Positions 23,216 to 35,422 of a stretch of DNA of 64,000 bases are shown one piece after another (position 1 is the first letter of the stretch; each line of letters starts with the position of its first letter). The notes beneath the pieces are model-generated. The model saw nothing but the letters and a program-made list of their open reading frames with translations, had not been told where the DNA came from and made no database searches. The stretch spans positions 332,982,302 to 333,046,301 of the forward strand of contig NC_081413.1 of the NCBI RefSeq assembly GCF_030272615.1, given 5' to 3'. This DNA is from Cryptomeria japonica (taxonomy: Eukaryota; Streptophyta; Pinopsida; Cupressales; Cupressaceae). The position numbers and the translations under genes are program-made.

Positions 23216-23292
23216 GAAATAGGTTTACAAAGGCATTAGTTCATTCTATTCTAGCGAGAATTAGACAGGAAATTAAAAAATATGATGTGTTA

Positions 23293-23317
23293 GGCTCGAG
23301 CCCCATGGTGGGCGTCA
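23293..23317 (-). promoter_or_regulatory. primer binding site of E2 (tRNA-Lys-like)
   Basis: The - strand reads TGACGCCCACCATGGGGCTC and then GAGCC, five bases inside the 5' LTR. It differs at about three positions from the complement of the 3' end of plant tRNA-Lys as I recall it (TGGCGCCCACCGTGGGGCTC). The changed third base suggests decay. Confidence 0.7.
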
Positions 23318-23322
23318 AAAAA

Positions 23323-24461
23323 TGTATCAACTTAAGTTTCACCTCAAAGAAATTACCTTAAAACTCATTAGTCCATCATGCAAATATAACTCAAGCTTCA
23401 ACTAATGAAACAACATGAAATAAAAACAAAATAAAAGATTATACCTTCATGATTTATATCGCATTGTGTCCTAGCCCCATTGTTCTTGGTTGCAGATGAT
23501 TTTTCTCTCAGACAAGCATTGTTAGCTTCCAAGATGACAAGTGTGAAATGGACTGATAGATAATATGATATGCAAAACTAATACTTTGATAATGATTTAT
23601 GCTAAATTTCTCAAAAACTCTAAAAATTCTAAACAAATGAACTCATGGATGCAAAGATAAAGACTCCTAATTGACTATGAGATTAGCTATTAGTTCCAAA
23701 AATGGCTTAGGAGACCTCTATTTATAGATTTTTGAGTGCATAAGCTTATGTGGAAGAGATCAATGATCATGATTAAATCTTGCAATTTGGATGGCTATGA
23801 GAAAGAGGTTGAGATGTGAGAGATAAAGGTGGAAGATTTTCCTCCTACACCTACAAGATGGAGGAAAAGGTGGAAAGAGAAGCCAAGTGTCAGAAGGCTC
23901 ACCTTGACTACGGAGAAGACTTGAGAGAATATAGGATAGTTGGAGAAGATTTAGGGATAAGAGGACAAGTGGACTCAACTCCCTCCAAATATGTAGGAAG
24001 GTTGGAGAGAATATAGGGAGGTTGAGAAATGTGTGTACTACACACTATTTGAAGAGTAACTTGAAAGTTGAAGATAATGATGCATATTAATATTTAAAAA
24101 TATTAATATCTTTAGCCACATGATTGATGTGTTGGCAAAGAAGAAGATGATGTGGAGATGAGGGTGAGTTGGAAAAGGGAGATTAAATAATTAAGAAATT
24201 ATTTAATTGATGAGACTATAAGATAGTGGATAGAAGTTAAATAAATATTAGATATTTAATTAATTGGGTTAGAAGAAAGGGATATAATGAATTAATTAAT
24301 AAAATGTATCAATTAAATTAATTAATAGAAGAATATGAAATGAATTAAATAAATTAATCTTTTAAAATTAACTATTTAATAGAAGAATAATGATTAAATA
24401 AATATTAAATATTTATTTAATTTCTCATAGCCAATTTTATGTGTATATTTATGTGTATACA
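23323..24461 (-). repeat. 5' LTR of E2
   Basis: It pairs with 6521-7645. Differences include a small duplication near the outer end (TGTGTATATTTATGTGTATAC) and several indels, giving 1139 versus 1125 bases. The chance minus ORF at 23978-23760 is also present in the other LTR copy. Confidence 0.9.
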
Positions 24462-24852
24462 GCTAGAGAAGGCAAATCATATATAAATTCTAAGTTCCTT
24501 TATTAGCACAAAAGATTTAATTTGGCTCATGACTTGAGCCATGTCAATAGGTTTATAGTTACGAAAAAGAGCACCATGTAGAATATTTGTCATTGGCATT
24601 ATGAATGAAAGTCATGATTTGACTATAATAATTAAGATCCTTCCCATTTAGTTCTTTATTCCTTTCTTTGTCTCCACATTGTCATTTTAGTGCTTGGCAC
24701 TAAACTTCACATGCTTTATCATTTAGGTTTTCCTATCTTGGTTTGTCCATAACACCTAAAGGCATTGTGAGTTCATGGGTTTTGGTCATATGATTCTTCT
24801 TGATTACTTCTTGTTGTGTTGGATTACTTTAAATATAGAAATTGAAAGATTT
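24462..24852 (-). other. flank of E2, probably the upstream part of the 5476-6060 gypsy relic
   Basis: E2's 5-base target duplication joins this stretch to 6520. No domain can be read confidently; the link rests on position only. Confidence 0.35.
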
Positions 24853-25077
24853 AAGTGATAGTGTGATAACACCACTAAAGGTGGGTCACCCACCTAAAAA
24901 GAAAAAGTGAAGCCACAAAAGGTGGAGACACCACATAAAATGGAAACGATAACATGATAACACCACCTAAAGTGGGAGTTCTCATAAAAGCTCCTATGTG
25001 GTCCCTAAGTAAAAGTGACATGTAATTAGGACCTAGGTGAAGAATAATGAAGGTACAATAACTTAATTACACCTACA
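24853..25077 (-). repeat. 3' LTR remnant of E5
   Basis: It matches the last 260 bases of 26908-27441 and ends in CCTACA, the inverse of a TGTAGG LTR start, next to the PPT. Confidence 0.5.
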
Positions 25078-25093
25078 CCCTCCTCCCCCCCTT
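25078..25093 (-). promoter_or_regulatory. polypurine tract of E5
   Basis: CCCTCCTCCCCCCCTT on the + strand is a purine run on the - strand, immediately before the LTR. Confidence 0.55.
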
Positions 25094-26895
25094 AAGTGCA
25101 ACTTAGGGAGAATGTACACAAAAGCTAACAATGCAAGATGGGTCCTAGCTACTAGGCCATGCTATTTACCCATGTACAAATGGAATACAATTTCTCACAA
25201 ATGGAGAAAATAAGAAAACCACACGGGAGAAAAATCCTTCCCAAAAAAGAGATGAAAAAAAAATGCTCTCCATGATGAATAAGAAGAACAAAACCTCATG
25301 TGAGGAAAAAGTCCCCCTCATAAGAGAGAAGAAGAGAGATCATGAAGCCTCTCCTCAATGTAGAATCTCCTACAAAAATGGTCCAATGATGCCAAACAAA
25401 ATTCCTCCCCTTAGGAAGAAATAGAGCTAATGTTGCACCAAGAATGTCAAAGTGTGACAAAACTAGGTACCACTATCAATGAAGAATTGATGATGAATCT
25501 CTCGCTACAACATGATAAAGATCAAGCATGAAGACGTCTGTATGTGTATCAATTGGATACTCAAACTACATAAAATCTCTATTGGAGACATGTATTGGGT
25601 CTCACGATATAGGTCCTAACCTAATGAATACAAAAGGATTACATCATATGAAGCATCAATGACAAAGTACAAAGAAGTAATGGCATTTTATTTCAATGCA
25701 TTTGCAGCATGGCTCATACAGAATATTATAACATGGCATGACAATGATGCAAATTTGGAAACATGAAGATGATGCCACAAAAATATTGCCTTATTGAAGA
25801 CTATTGATGATGCCTTTGATTGGGATGTTGCCAATTAAAATAGGAGCTACTGGCACCCCCTAGCTATTGATTGGAGGAATGGTCATTGCATTACGAGTAT
25901 GATAGGTGGACAAGAAAATTTATTTTCCAAATTTTCTTATTGCGTTTGAAATTTTAAAAATAATAATAATAATTAAAAGTATAACTAAAAACATTTATTA
26001 CAATATAGTAAAGAAAATTTGACAATTTTTTTGAATTTTTTAAAATTAGAAACTTTATTAGAAACATAATAAATAAATAATATATTTTTTAATTAAAAAA
26101 ATTTATTAATAAATCGATTAAGAATTTATTTATTAAAAAAAAAATTATTAGAAGTTTTAATAAAGAAAAAACATTTAAAAATTTAATCAATAAAATAGGA
26201 TTTTCTTAAATAAACTTTGTTTAACTCATTAATATTAATTTTTTAAAATTATTAAAAATATTTTAATTTAAAAGTTTAATTTGAAAAGAAAAAAGAAAAA
26301 GCATGTGGGTCATACCTGTAGTTATCCTATGGGATCACAAGATTTGTGGGTCACAAGGTGGCACCACAAGGATTTTTTAAAAACATTTTTAAAACAAAAA
26401 AATGCAAATTATATGCATTAATATTTTTTAATAGGATTTAAAACAAATCTAGCAAGGAAGGATTTTTATTAAAAAATTAAATCGTACCTTATTGTGTAGA
26501 CGATCATACCACAATAATGGCAACCAAGGGGATATTTTTCCTCAACTCTGGGTGACCTACTCTGATTTGAGTGAATGAACAATGGAATTTTGTTGATTTG
26601 GTCCTTCTTAGTGCAATGGAAGAGTCTAATTTGACCTAAAATGCTTAGAAATTGTAAATCAATCTTAGGTCTTGTATCCACATGCAACTTCAATCGAGTG
26701 TAGATTTAGCCTTTAATGTCTGATTTGGACCCAAAAAAAGGTGATTTTGACTTTCTTCAACCTCCTAAATCCAATCATGGCCTTAGATTTGACCCAACAA
26801 GCTCTAATTTTCTCCTGCAATAAAACGACACAAAATACAAAGCTCCAAAATTGCTCTAAAAATCTCTCTAATGCCAAACTAATGACACTCTCAAA
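25094..26895. other. internal region of E5; no gene
   Basis: No domain is readable on either strand. 25920-26290 is extremely A/T-rich, made of AAATTTATTAAT-like words. The 74-codon minus frame at 26693-26469 has no family resemblance. Confidence 0.5.
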
Positions 26896-26907
26896 GCTCT
26901 AATACCA
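26896..26907 (-). promoter_or_regulatory. primer binding site of E5 (initiator-Met type)
   Basis: The - strand reads TGGTATTAGAGC directly after the LTR end. The usual plant site is TGGTATCAGAGC, one base different. Confidence 0.65.
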
Positions 26908-27441
26908 TGTAATATTTGTCTATGAAGGTAGCCACCCAAGATCTAGAGGCCTAATAGAAATAACAATAACAAGAAAGCACAAATGTGACAAGAATAAACT
27001 ATATTCCTATCAATGATGCAATACAATATGATCAACTAGATTAAATTGGCATACAAGTACATAGGAGACCCCTTGGTTAAATAGGCCAAGGTGAGAACAA
27101 AGAGTGCCTAAGAATAGGACAAGTTTCATAATATTATGATATGAGACAAAAAAGGATGAGCTATCATCCCACGGAAAGTGGAAAAGTGATAATGTGATAA
27201 CACCACTAAAGTTGGATCACCCACTTAAGGTGGAAAAGTGAAACCAAAAAAGGTGGATGTGATAATGTGATAATGCCACTAAAGGTGGAGACCCCACATA
27301 AAGTGAAAAAGATAACATTATAACACCACCTAAATTGGGAATTCTTCTAAAAGGTCCAATGTGGTCCCTAAGTAAGATTAAGTGATGTGTAATTAGGATC
27401 TAGGTGAAGAATAACCAAGGTACAACACATCAATTACACCA
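26908..27441 (-). repeat. 5' LTR of E5
   Basis: It starts TGTAATATTTG (+ strand) next to the primer site and ends near ATTACACCA. It shares its right half with 24853-25077. Confidence 0.5.
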
Positions 27442-27550
27442 ATAGTTAATCTCCTAGCCCACTTTTAGGGGGATACCTCCAATATTATTCAATAAGAATA
27501 AAATACTCAATATGATCATAATAACTAGCCATTAGCTCTTGGAAGGGTGA

Positions 27551-27850
27551 GGAGGATTGAAGGGGACTCTAATAATATCATTAAATGCCTTAAAAGGAAT
27601 TTCTAAGCCCTCATGGACTATCAACAACATTATAAAGGCTTCCAGAGATCTCATCAACACCTTCGATAAATGTTTCATTTCCCACATTTATCGTGAAGCA
27701 AATGGCCCTGCTAACTAGGCAACCAATGTGGTGGTCACTCATAACAATATGGTTACCTGAAAGGGTGAGGAGGATCTCCTCAATGACGTCAGATCGATCA
27801 TTTTCATGGATCGATATAACTGCACTCCAAAGATCATAAATGGATAAAAT
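27551..27850 (+). pseudogene. C-terminal RNase H fragment of the LINE ORF2
   Basis: The + strand reads LIISLNALKGISKPSWTINN, then FISHIYREANGPAN and DRYNCTPKI. The REANGPA block with its following helix is the C-terminal signature of the archaeal-like RNase H found in plant L1 elements, where a conserved Asp normally follows (here Asn) before Trp (here a stop). The domain's N-terminal acidic residues are missing because the element is truncated 5'. This domain should mark the end of ORF2. Confidence 0.65.
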
Positions 27851-28025
27851 AATGATTAATAGTATTACTTGGAGGGCTATTACTACTTATCATTGTGTCA
27901 GTACCATTAATGACAAGATGAATGCCACCTTTTCCCATGCTTTCTAGGTATTTGGGGTCACTTCAAGAAATTTCTTTCTTGTAGCTTTCTGCAACTCTCA
28001 GTTTTCTATTTTGAACTGTAAAACT

Positions 28026-29749
28026 ATGGGAGGTAACAAATGTCGCTATGAGCCCAGTAACTGTAAGGAGTGGAAACAAAAGGAGTCAATTTGGAGCATC
28101 TTGCAGAAGGGCGAGTTTACAAGTTATATGGAGAGACTCCATGGGAGGGATGCCAAAATCACTAATTTTTTTTGCAAAAATTAGAGGAAGGGCACCCTGA
28201 AGATGGGAGATCAAACTATCTCCATTGATGAAGACCTCATTGCTTAGGTAATGGGTCTTCGTAGGGAAGGAAACAATTTCTACATGGACAAAAATATTAG
28301 CAAGGAGGCCATTGAGCAATACCCTGAAATGGCAAAGGAGAAGAAGCACTTGGTTAAGCTTAGCAAGACCTACTACCCTCCTAGGGAATTTTTTAAGCCT
28401 TGGAGGGAGGTTTTGTTTTCTATTATGCGATACATTACCTTGGATGGTAGATTCACCAAAGTGTATGGCTATCATTTTGTATTGCTCAACCATTTCAGGT
28501 ATGATGAAAAAGTTAACAACCCTATTTCCTGATTTGTTCAATGAATGCTACTATTAAAGCCCATAGAGAGAATTCTAAGGGAGATACAACCATGCACCAA
28601 GGTCTTATGGTTTTAATATATGAACATTTAAAATCTAACCAAATTGCCTTCCCCCAGCCTTCCATCTCTGATTCTGAGGAGGAAGGGTCGGATTCTGATT
28701 TTTCTATGGGTGATGAGTCTGAAAGTGATTCGAAAAGTGAGAAAGAGGAGAGTCTGGAAGACTCTGAAGCTAAACTTGGTAATAAAATAAAATAGGTGAG
28801 CATTAAGCCGTCTTCTTCAAAGGGCAAAAAAAAAAGTAAAGAGAAGGTCTTCCAGATTCACTCCTCGGAGGAGGAGGAGGTCTCTAAGGACTTTGAGAAG
28901 GATGAATCCTAGTCCCCTCTGAAAATGAAAACTAAAACTTCCATTTAGAAAAGGAACAAACAGAAAAGGCAGGACTATTATGAGTTGGAATTGGAGGATA
29001 AAGTGCAGAGAAAGGATCCTGACGTCGATCAAAAAGTGGAGGAGATTACAGGGGAAGGTTTCAATTAGAGGGTTGGTGGAAATGTCGAACATATCACTAG
29101 TGGAGATGTTCCCAATAATGAATAGGCCAATGATGGTGAGAAAAGAGCCCCTTCAAATCCTCCTACCGAGGGTTTGAAAGGGTTTGTGGACACCCTCAAC
29201 TGGTTAATTAATAGTCACAAGAAATATGTGGAGGATAATAAGAAGCTGAGCCATAGGGTTCAAATTCTAGAGACAATCAGTATTGTTGAAGGTAAATCTA
29301 TGGCTGAATATGCTGATTACTTGAGTAAAACTGTCACCAGAGATGAAGAGATTAGAGACGCCTTCAACCCAAGGTTTGAGCAAGTGGAAAAGGCCCAGGA
29401 AGAGATAAAAATCAATGACAATGCTACGAACCAGAGAATGGCAGAAACTGACAACAAATTCAACAAAATTGAAAAATTCCTCAGAAGCATTGCTAAACAA
29501 AGCCATAACATTCTGAAGGCCTCGACTGACAACACCAAAATTCTTATTAGCAAGCTGGAGAATGAGAAGAATTCCCTGGAGCTGGAACCTGACATGGAAG
29601 GTATGGGAGAGGTGCAAGGACCCAAAACAAGGACCAAAGGCAAGAAGAAGGAGAAAAAGCCAAACAAGGAAATTAAAGAACTCAAAATTGCTTCGGCAAA
29701 CTATGACCCTCTAGTCACTAAGGCGGTTGATCTTCTTAAGTCTTTGTAG
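28026..29749 (+). pseudogene. transposon-associated ORF with coiled coil, inside the LINE
   Basis: From ATG 28026 the frame reads ESIWSILQKGEFTSYMERLH, then ITNFFCKN, TISIDEDLIA and VMGLRREGNNFY, then YYPPREFFKPWREVLFSIMR and GRFTKVYGYHFVLLNHF. I recall similar blocks from plant transposon-associated hypothetical proteins, but cannot name a family. After a shift near 28520 come a Ser/Asp/Glu-rich acidic segment (about 28660-28800), a Lys-rich stretch and an open 191-residue coiled-coil C-terminus (29174-29749, with KYVEDNKKLSHRVQILETIS). Stops near 28173, 28242 and 28796 plus at least one shift make it a pseudogene. Function unknown; the layout (globular N-terminus, acidic linker, coiled coil) would suit a DNA- or RNA-binding accessory protein. 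Confidence 0.55.
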
Positions 29750-29949
29750 TTGTTTTTTGTTGTTTCGGCCTTTTAGCTGATTTTTTTGCTTTGTTGTTCC
29801 TTTCTTTTGTTGTCCATTTAGTTTACTGGCCTTCTTGTCAGTCTTTTGTATGTTGTTTTAATGTTGGTCTGGTTGCGCTATGCTGAACTATCTTATGCTC
29901 CTTTGTTAAAGGTTTCGGGCCCTTAAAACTTGTTTTTCATATTAATCAG
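29750..29949 (+). other. 3' tail of the LINE
   Basis: T/G-rich sequence ending GGGCCCTTAAAACTTG, then TTTTTCATATTAATCAG before the target duplication. The tail is probably what the reverse transcriptase recognises. Confidence 0.5.
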
Positions 29950-30239
29950 AACTAGCCATTAGCTCCTTTATATACCTAATTATGCCTTAGATGTCACCTC
30001 AACAGACTTAGATAATTGATTATAACCCCTTGGATGACCTAACTACCTATGATTATATAACATATTTAAGATTCAATGTAGTCATAAGTTAAAACTCATA
30101 ACACAATAAACATTATTGGATTAGGGTTATATCAAAAGAATCACCCTAGAGATTTGGAAGGAAATTTTTAATGATGTGTAAGCTTCTACTAAAGTCACTA
30201 TGTCAATAAAATAAATTACAATCGAGGAATATCATCTTC

Positions 30240-31080
30240 CTCACTAAGTGTAATTTTGGCAATATGCATTGTGTGTTGATTATTAATGATGGCACGTTGG
30301 ATAGTTTAGTGTAGATAAAGATAGTTCTAAATATGGGATTAAATTTTTCATATCTCACAACATATAATGTCTCTTAATTATGTCTTAAGCACATTAGTTC
30401 ACTTTTACAGAGAACTTTTTAGTTAAATTACACATCAGAAGATATGTAAATGAAGTATGATATTTCATGATCTTGATGGATGCATGCGATATTTAATTAG
30501 GTATACCTTGTTGGTATAATAGATTCATAAATCATGACAAAAAGGAAAATATCTTAATCATCATGAAGGATGGGAAAAAATGGGAATTTTTTTTCGATTG
30601 AGACTAAGGAACAAAGTGTAGAGGGTAAAGTTGTGCTAATTTATAAAATGATGAAAGGATAAGGAGGTAAGAAACTTCTAGGATTATTATACATTAGTTG
30701 TAACGTCTACATAGAAAGAAGAAAAGTAAATAGAGTTGATAGTTATATTGTCATAAATAGAACTAGCACTCTAATAATTTACTCATGTGATAGAGGGCGG
30801 AATGATAAGGGAATATTTGTTAATGTACCACATGAAATTGATTCCAAGTTCCAATTTACCAAATAAAATGCCACGTAGGATAAGCCTTGATATGTGTGAA
30901 AATTTGAATAGGAAAGTTCAAGAATTACTAGAATATAATCTTATTTGAGAAATTATGATCACTTGTTTAGTATGTACAATACATGCATCAAAGAAGGGAA
31001 TAAATTGGAGGATATGCATAAAATATTATATGATAAACAAGATCACTTTTAAGTAATAATTTATAATGAAATTTCTTGTA
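30240..31080 (+). pseudogene. gypsy protease and RT N-terminus relic
   Basis: Near 30260 the + strand reads HCVLIINDGTLDSLV, like the protease loop of chromovirus-type gypsy elements with Asp-Gly partly kept. From about 30840 it reads HEIDSKFQF, then (shifted) LPNKMPRRISLDMCENLNRK, VQELLEYNLI and INWRICIKYYMINKITF, matching the start of a gypsy RT. The YXDD part is absent. It is older than most of its neighbours, judging from its many stops. Confidence 0.65.
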
Positions 31081-33084
31081 CAAAAGAAGAATATAATAGG
31101 AAATATGATGCACATAATCAATAATAATAAGCCACTTTAAGGGGGTAACGTCACAAAGTATTTAAAATAAGAACAAATTTCACAATATGATTTTGAACTA
31201 CTCACTAGCTCCTATATATAGGCATCACAGGGTAATATTACTATCTTAGTTATAATGAAGATAACAAACAATATAATAATTATTCTTTGGGACTCATGAA
31301 TGACTTAATTAAGGATTATTATATCCACAAGTCAACTGCACTTATTTCCATGCATGTTAGGGCATATCATGCCCCTCCCAATAAAACTAACCTCATCCTT
31401 TATGTTGAAATTTTTGAGATCCTTTCGTAGGAATGCTTTATGATCGCATGTCATATCTTCACTAGACAAATTATTCAATTCCATCAAATGATTTACTATA
31501 AATCCTTTATACAAAACCTGTTAGGACATGTCTATAGGATTTCCTTAGGTTACAATTGATAATGCCCTCCTCATGCTTTGGTAACTTTATTTAGGTTGAA
31601 ACTCTTTTTCATTGACCTTCTTCAAGCATTCAACATTAAAGACCTTATGTATTTTTGTTAACATATTTCATTTTTTATGCTACATTTCTAACTTTCTACA
31701 TACATAACAAGGGAGATAATACTTGGAGGAAATATCCGTATCCTTCAATTTGTGTTTGAGTGACATCTACTTATATAAATATAATCACAAAATACCTAAT
31801 CTATTAAAAATGAAGAAATGAAATACACAAATAGGTAAATGAATGAAAGACACATTTTACCTTGTCTTTTACCTTCGCAACTCACATATTGAGATGAAGT
31901 AGAGGCACCCTTTTATGTTTTAGCTAGGTGGAATGCAGTTACTCAAACCAGTAACATGATATTAGGATGAAGATTGATTGGGAAAATGGACAAAATAATG
32001 ATAGGAAGAATGTGAAAAATCAAAATCAGAGTAAAGGCCTTAATTTATATATATATATTTTTATGGGGAGAATCAGTGGCTGAAATTCAATGACTAATGG
32101 ATGATTAGGATTGAATGAAAGAGAACATGGATTGATGGCTTAGCCTTGTGACAAGTGACACAAGGTGGAGGCATGAGAATGACATGCATCAAAGGTGTAA
32201 GAACTAGGTGTGCCCACACATGTGTGAGCACACATGTAATGCCCGCCAAAATACCCTAGAGAAATAAACCAAAATCTACTAACAAAAAGAGATAATTTTT
32301 TTTTGTTTTCTTTTAAGATAACCATTACAACTACACTATTACTAGTATTTATTAATGCAACATTACTACCATTATTCATCAATGCATCATTAACTATATA
32401 CATGAATACATAAATCAACAAGAACATAGCCATAAAATCATATTATGCAACTGAAACATCTATTTAATCATTAACATAACTACATAATAAAACCATATAA
32501 TGCATCTCCATTCCCTATGGTATCTCAACATCACTACTTGACATTAAACTAACACATCGCATATCCACCATATACTATCATCCAACTAAACATTTACTTC
32601 CCATGCTACTATGATAAAAAATTAACACATATGTATATCTATATTCCCTTTCATACTCTTTTTAAGGTTCATTTTTTTAAGTACCAATCAAATATTTCTA
32701 ATACCTGTCTTTACTCATTTGAACACTTAACACATCATGAAACTAAATGCATTTATCCTTCTTTTACTAATGGTATTCAATTTTTGTCCTTAAGCACAAC
32801 TCATCAAGAATACTATCCATAGCCATATGCAAGATCATAACAACAAGTACTTATCTATGTCCAAATAGGATTCCAATCTACTAAACAGGTTTGAGAGTCA
32901 TATGATTCTACAAGAATAAATACAATCTAATATTTCAATCCCCTAATTTAAGCATATGATTTCATTCTCAACATGATTAACATATCTATAACATGACCTA
33001 CATACCAATACATCATCTTATAACAATAACAATAGCATAGTTCTTCTATATCAAGATCATTTATATAAGAGCACATGGAGAAAG
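31081..33084. other. no gene seen; old repeat DNA
   Basis: 31125-31200 weakly resembles 27455-27538 (GCCACTTTAAGGGGG versus GCCCACTTTTAGGGGG, then AATATGAT), so it may be an old LTR pair around the 30240-31080 relic. TGTAATGCCCGCCAAAATAC near 32236 looks like an LTR start, but I find no partner. The AT-rich remainder has only short chance frames. Confidence 0.35.
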
Positions 33085-33895
33085 TGTTAGACAACTCAAA
33101 TAACCAGAGGACAACGGAGAGGGGGGGGTGAATCAATTGTCACCGAATTATAGAACTTTAAGCATTCAAATCTTTATTATCGAAACACATAAACTCAATA
33201 CTAGAATGCATAAACCAAATACTAGAATAAATGATATAACAATTAAGTATAAACCTAAATCACAGAATAGTTACCATCCATCCAGAACACATGACACCAA
33301 GATTTGTACGTGGAAAACCCAGTAAAGGGAAAAATCACGGTGGGAAGCCTACCCACAATCAGATAATACTTCTATAGTAAGTATGTGATTACAAAATGAG
33401 GGGCCTGCACATGTAGGAAGGCCAACAACCTAGAGTGCACTACTCATCACAAAAGGAGCCTCACTGAGTACAAAATAAATCCAGACTAAAATCCAGAAAG
33501 AAGAATGAACTGCAAAGATAACATATATTCTTGAGTACAGTTCCGGTTAAGCTCAGTACTTGAGGCCTTAAACCTCTTCCACAAACCCAATTTGATCACC
33601 TATGACCGACCAAAAACTCTGCATATGATTACAACATTATTCGCACACAGATAATCCTATAACCATAATCCCATATGCCCATGATCTATAAAGAGATCTT
33701 ACATCATATTTATACCAACCTGGGACCTAAACAATTAGGTCGGCCACCTAAAAGATAATACAATGAATTCATAACATAAACCTACATGCCAATGATCAAC
33801 CAAGTCGGCTTAGACCAAAAATAATGTAAACCAACCATTAAATATTGTCGGTAACACATCAGGAACATCCTCCAACACGTTAAGTAAACCGGTCC
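33085..33895 (-). repeat. copia 3' LTR, distal part
   Basis: It starts TGTTAGACAACTC on the + strand and joins 47741-48195 once E3 is removed, giving an LTR of about 1.27 kb. It contains TACGTGGAAAACCCAG, which I recall as common in plant copia LTRs. Confidence 0.65.
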
Positions 33896-35417
33896 TGTAG
33901 ACGTCTAAAAATGGTCAACACTTGCGGAGTCATACTTTAACATCTGTGCATTGCCTTATTTTAGGGTTTTTGCGTTGCATTAACATTTCTTCTATGTTGC
34001 GCACTTGGTCTTTATCATTTGCGAGTATCGAGTCCTTCTTCTACATTCCTCATTTTTCTCGCTTTCGAATTTGGTCTTGTCGATAGCAATCTTCAGTCAT
34101 GATTTTGGTCGATCTTATCCTGTCACATCAATGTGCATGCTCATTTGTCATATTTTGGACATCATCAAATCGATTTCATTTTGGACATCATCAATCCTAA
34201 TCAATGATAGAATTAGGGTTTTGTCCTCTTGTCAATATGGTCATCTTGCAATCGATTCGTCATTGATCCTCGTTCTTGTCAATCTTGTCATCTTGCGATC
34301 GATTCGTCATCGATCCTCGTCCTTGTCAATCTTGTCATTTTGCGATCGATTCTTCATCGATCCTTGTCCTGGTCAATCTTGTCATTTTGCAATCGATTTG
34401 TCATCGATCGTTGTCCTTTTCAATTGATGCAATTTGGATCAATTAGTCATTGTTCCTCGTCAATTGGCGCCTATCAATTTGATCTCTTTGTCAATCTTGG
34501 TCAATTTGTCAACCAATCTCGATCATTTATCAGCATTGGTACTTTATCAATCAAAATCATGATCGAATCGACATTAATTTCTTATTGTCTTGACCTAATT
34601 CCTTGTCCTCTTATTTCTAGGGTTTTATGATTTGATCATTTAATCCTTTTCTTCTTCTTAGTGGGTTAAATAAATCTATTTATTTAGTCCTAGGTCCTTT
34701 TCATGAATTAATTAATGGATGAAAACCTATTAATTAATTCACCTAATTTCTATTTCATCTTTTTCCTCAATTTTCCAATTTACTAATTTCTCCTAATTCC
34801 TAATTTTTCTAATATTTCCCCTAATTTCATGGGAATGGCATTTCAATTTTGTCATAATTTGTCATAATTTGTCAATCAATCAATCTTGCATGTCAATTTT
34901 GTCATAATTTGTCAATCAATCAATCTTGCATGTCAAATTTGTCAAAATTTGTCAAAATTTGTCAATCAATCAATCTTGCATAGAAAATGTCAATCTTGTC
35001 ATAATTTGTCATATTTGTCATCCTTGATTTGAAATTTCCTTTCAAATCTCTTCATGCTAATCTTGTCATCTCTCCAATTTGTCTATAAATTGGATGATTT
35101 TCTTCAATTGAAGAAAAAGAATCGATCACGCTTCTAGTATCCTTAAGTTGCCATTTCGTCTTGTCAATCTTGCTTTCATGCTATGCTTTTGCACTTGTAG
35201 GTGAGATCCACAAACAAATTAATTTGAAGGAGAAAGAAGGACAATGGAGAATTATGGAGGAGATATTCACATTTGTAATGGTTTGCATTTGGTTTGATTA
35301 TCTTGTCTTCATATCTCTATTGAATGTTTTTAGGATTTCTTATCATTGCAATCTAGTTTTTGTGGTTGAGCTAGTCTAATATCTATTGCTTTGATGAATT
35401 CCAAATTCCTATCTACA
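33896..35417 (+). repeat. 5' LTR of E3
   Basis: 1522 bases, nearly identical to 46229-47740 (1512 bases). Differences are scattered substitutions and one extra unit of about 10 bases in a TTTGTCAAAA run near 34945. The LTR holds a four-copy 47-base array and a repeat of TTTGTCAATCAATCAATC. Confidence 0.95.
34228..34415 (+). repeat. four-copy 47-base tandem array in the E3 LTR
   Basis: Each unit contains CTTGTCAATCTTGTCAT and the near-palindromic GCGATCGATTCGTCATCGAT. The 3' LTR carries the same four copies at 46561-46748. As 47 is not a multiple of three, ORFs across it shift frame at each unit; they are not genes. Confidence 0.9.
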
Positions 35418-35422
35418 TTTTT

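Larger units (their letters stand above)
6521..24461 (-). mobile_element. E2: full-length Tat-type Ty3/gypsy element with antisense PMD gene
   Basis: Two homologous LTRs in direct orientation (6521-7645 and 23323-24461) bound an internal region read on the - strand. Its order is PBS, leader, gag, protease, G-patch-like segment, RT, RNase H, second RNase H, integrase, antisense PMD ORF, PPT. LTR ends are TGTATC...ATACA in + orientation. Flanks are GTTAG (6516-6520) and GCTAG (24462-24466), a 5-base target duplication with one mismatch. A second RNase H plus an antisense ORF beyond integrase are known traits of the Tat lineage. All coding parts carry stops or frameshifts, so the copy is dead. 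A SINE is nested near its 3' end. Confidence 0.9.
24853..27441 (-). mobile_element. E5: short LTR element without coding region
   Basis: Homologous blocks at 24853-25077 and 27180-27441 are direct repeats (shared GTGATAACACCACTAAAG and GTGGTCCCTAAGTAA). On the - strand a primer site of initiator-Met type adjoins the right block, and a G-rich PPT adjoins the left block. These fit a minus-strand LTR element of about 2.6 kb. The left LTR is truncated: sequence matching 26908-27180 is missing. The internal 1.8 kb has no RT, integrase or gag, so it would depend on other elements. Confidence 0.5.
27539..29949 (+). mobile_element. 5'-truncated LINE with an extra ORF after RNase H
   Basis: The insertion is bounded by identical 16-base copies of AACTAGCCATTAGCTC (27523-27538 and 29950-29965), the size and position expected for a non-LTR target duplication. 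It begins inside an RNase H domain of the type carried by plant L1 ORF2 proteins, continues with an unrelated ORF containing a coiled coil, and ends with a 200-base 3' tail. No clear poly(A) is visible at the end. The 5' truncation is typical of LINE insertions. The unusual part is a long ORF between RNase H and the 3' end. Confidence 0.75.

Noticed and set aside
31332-31514. 60-codon minus ORF
   Set aside because: No recognisable motif and no neighbouring support.
34005-34630. 140- and 133-codon ORFs
   Set aside because: They read through the 47-base LTR array, whose period shifts the frame at each unit; the same frames recur in the other LTR.
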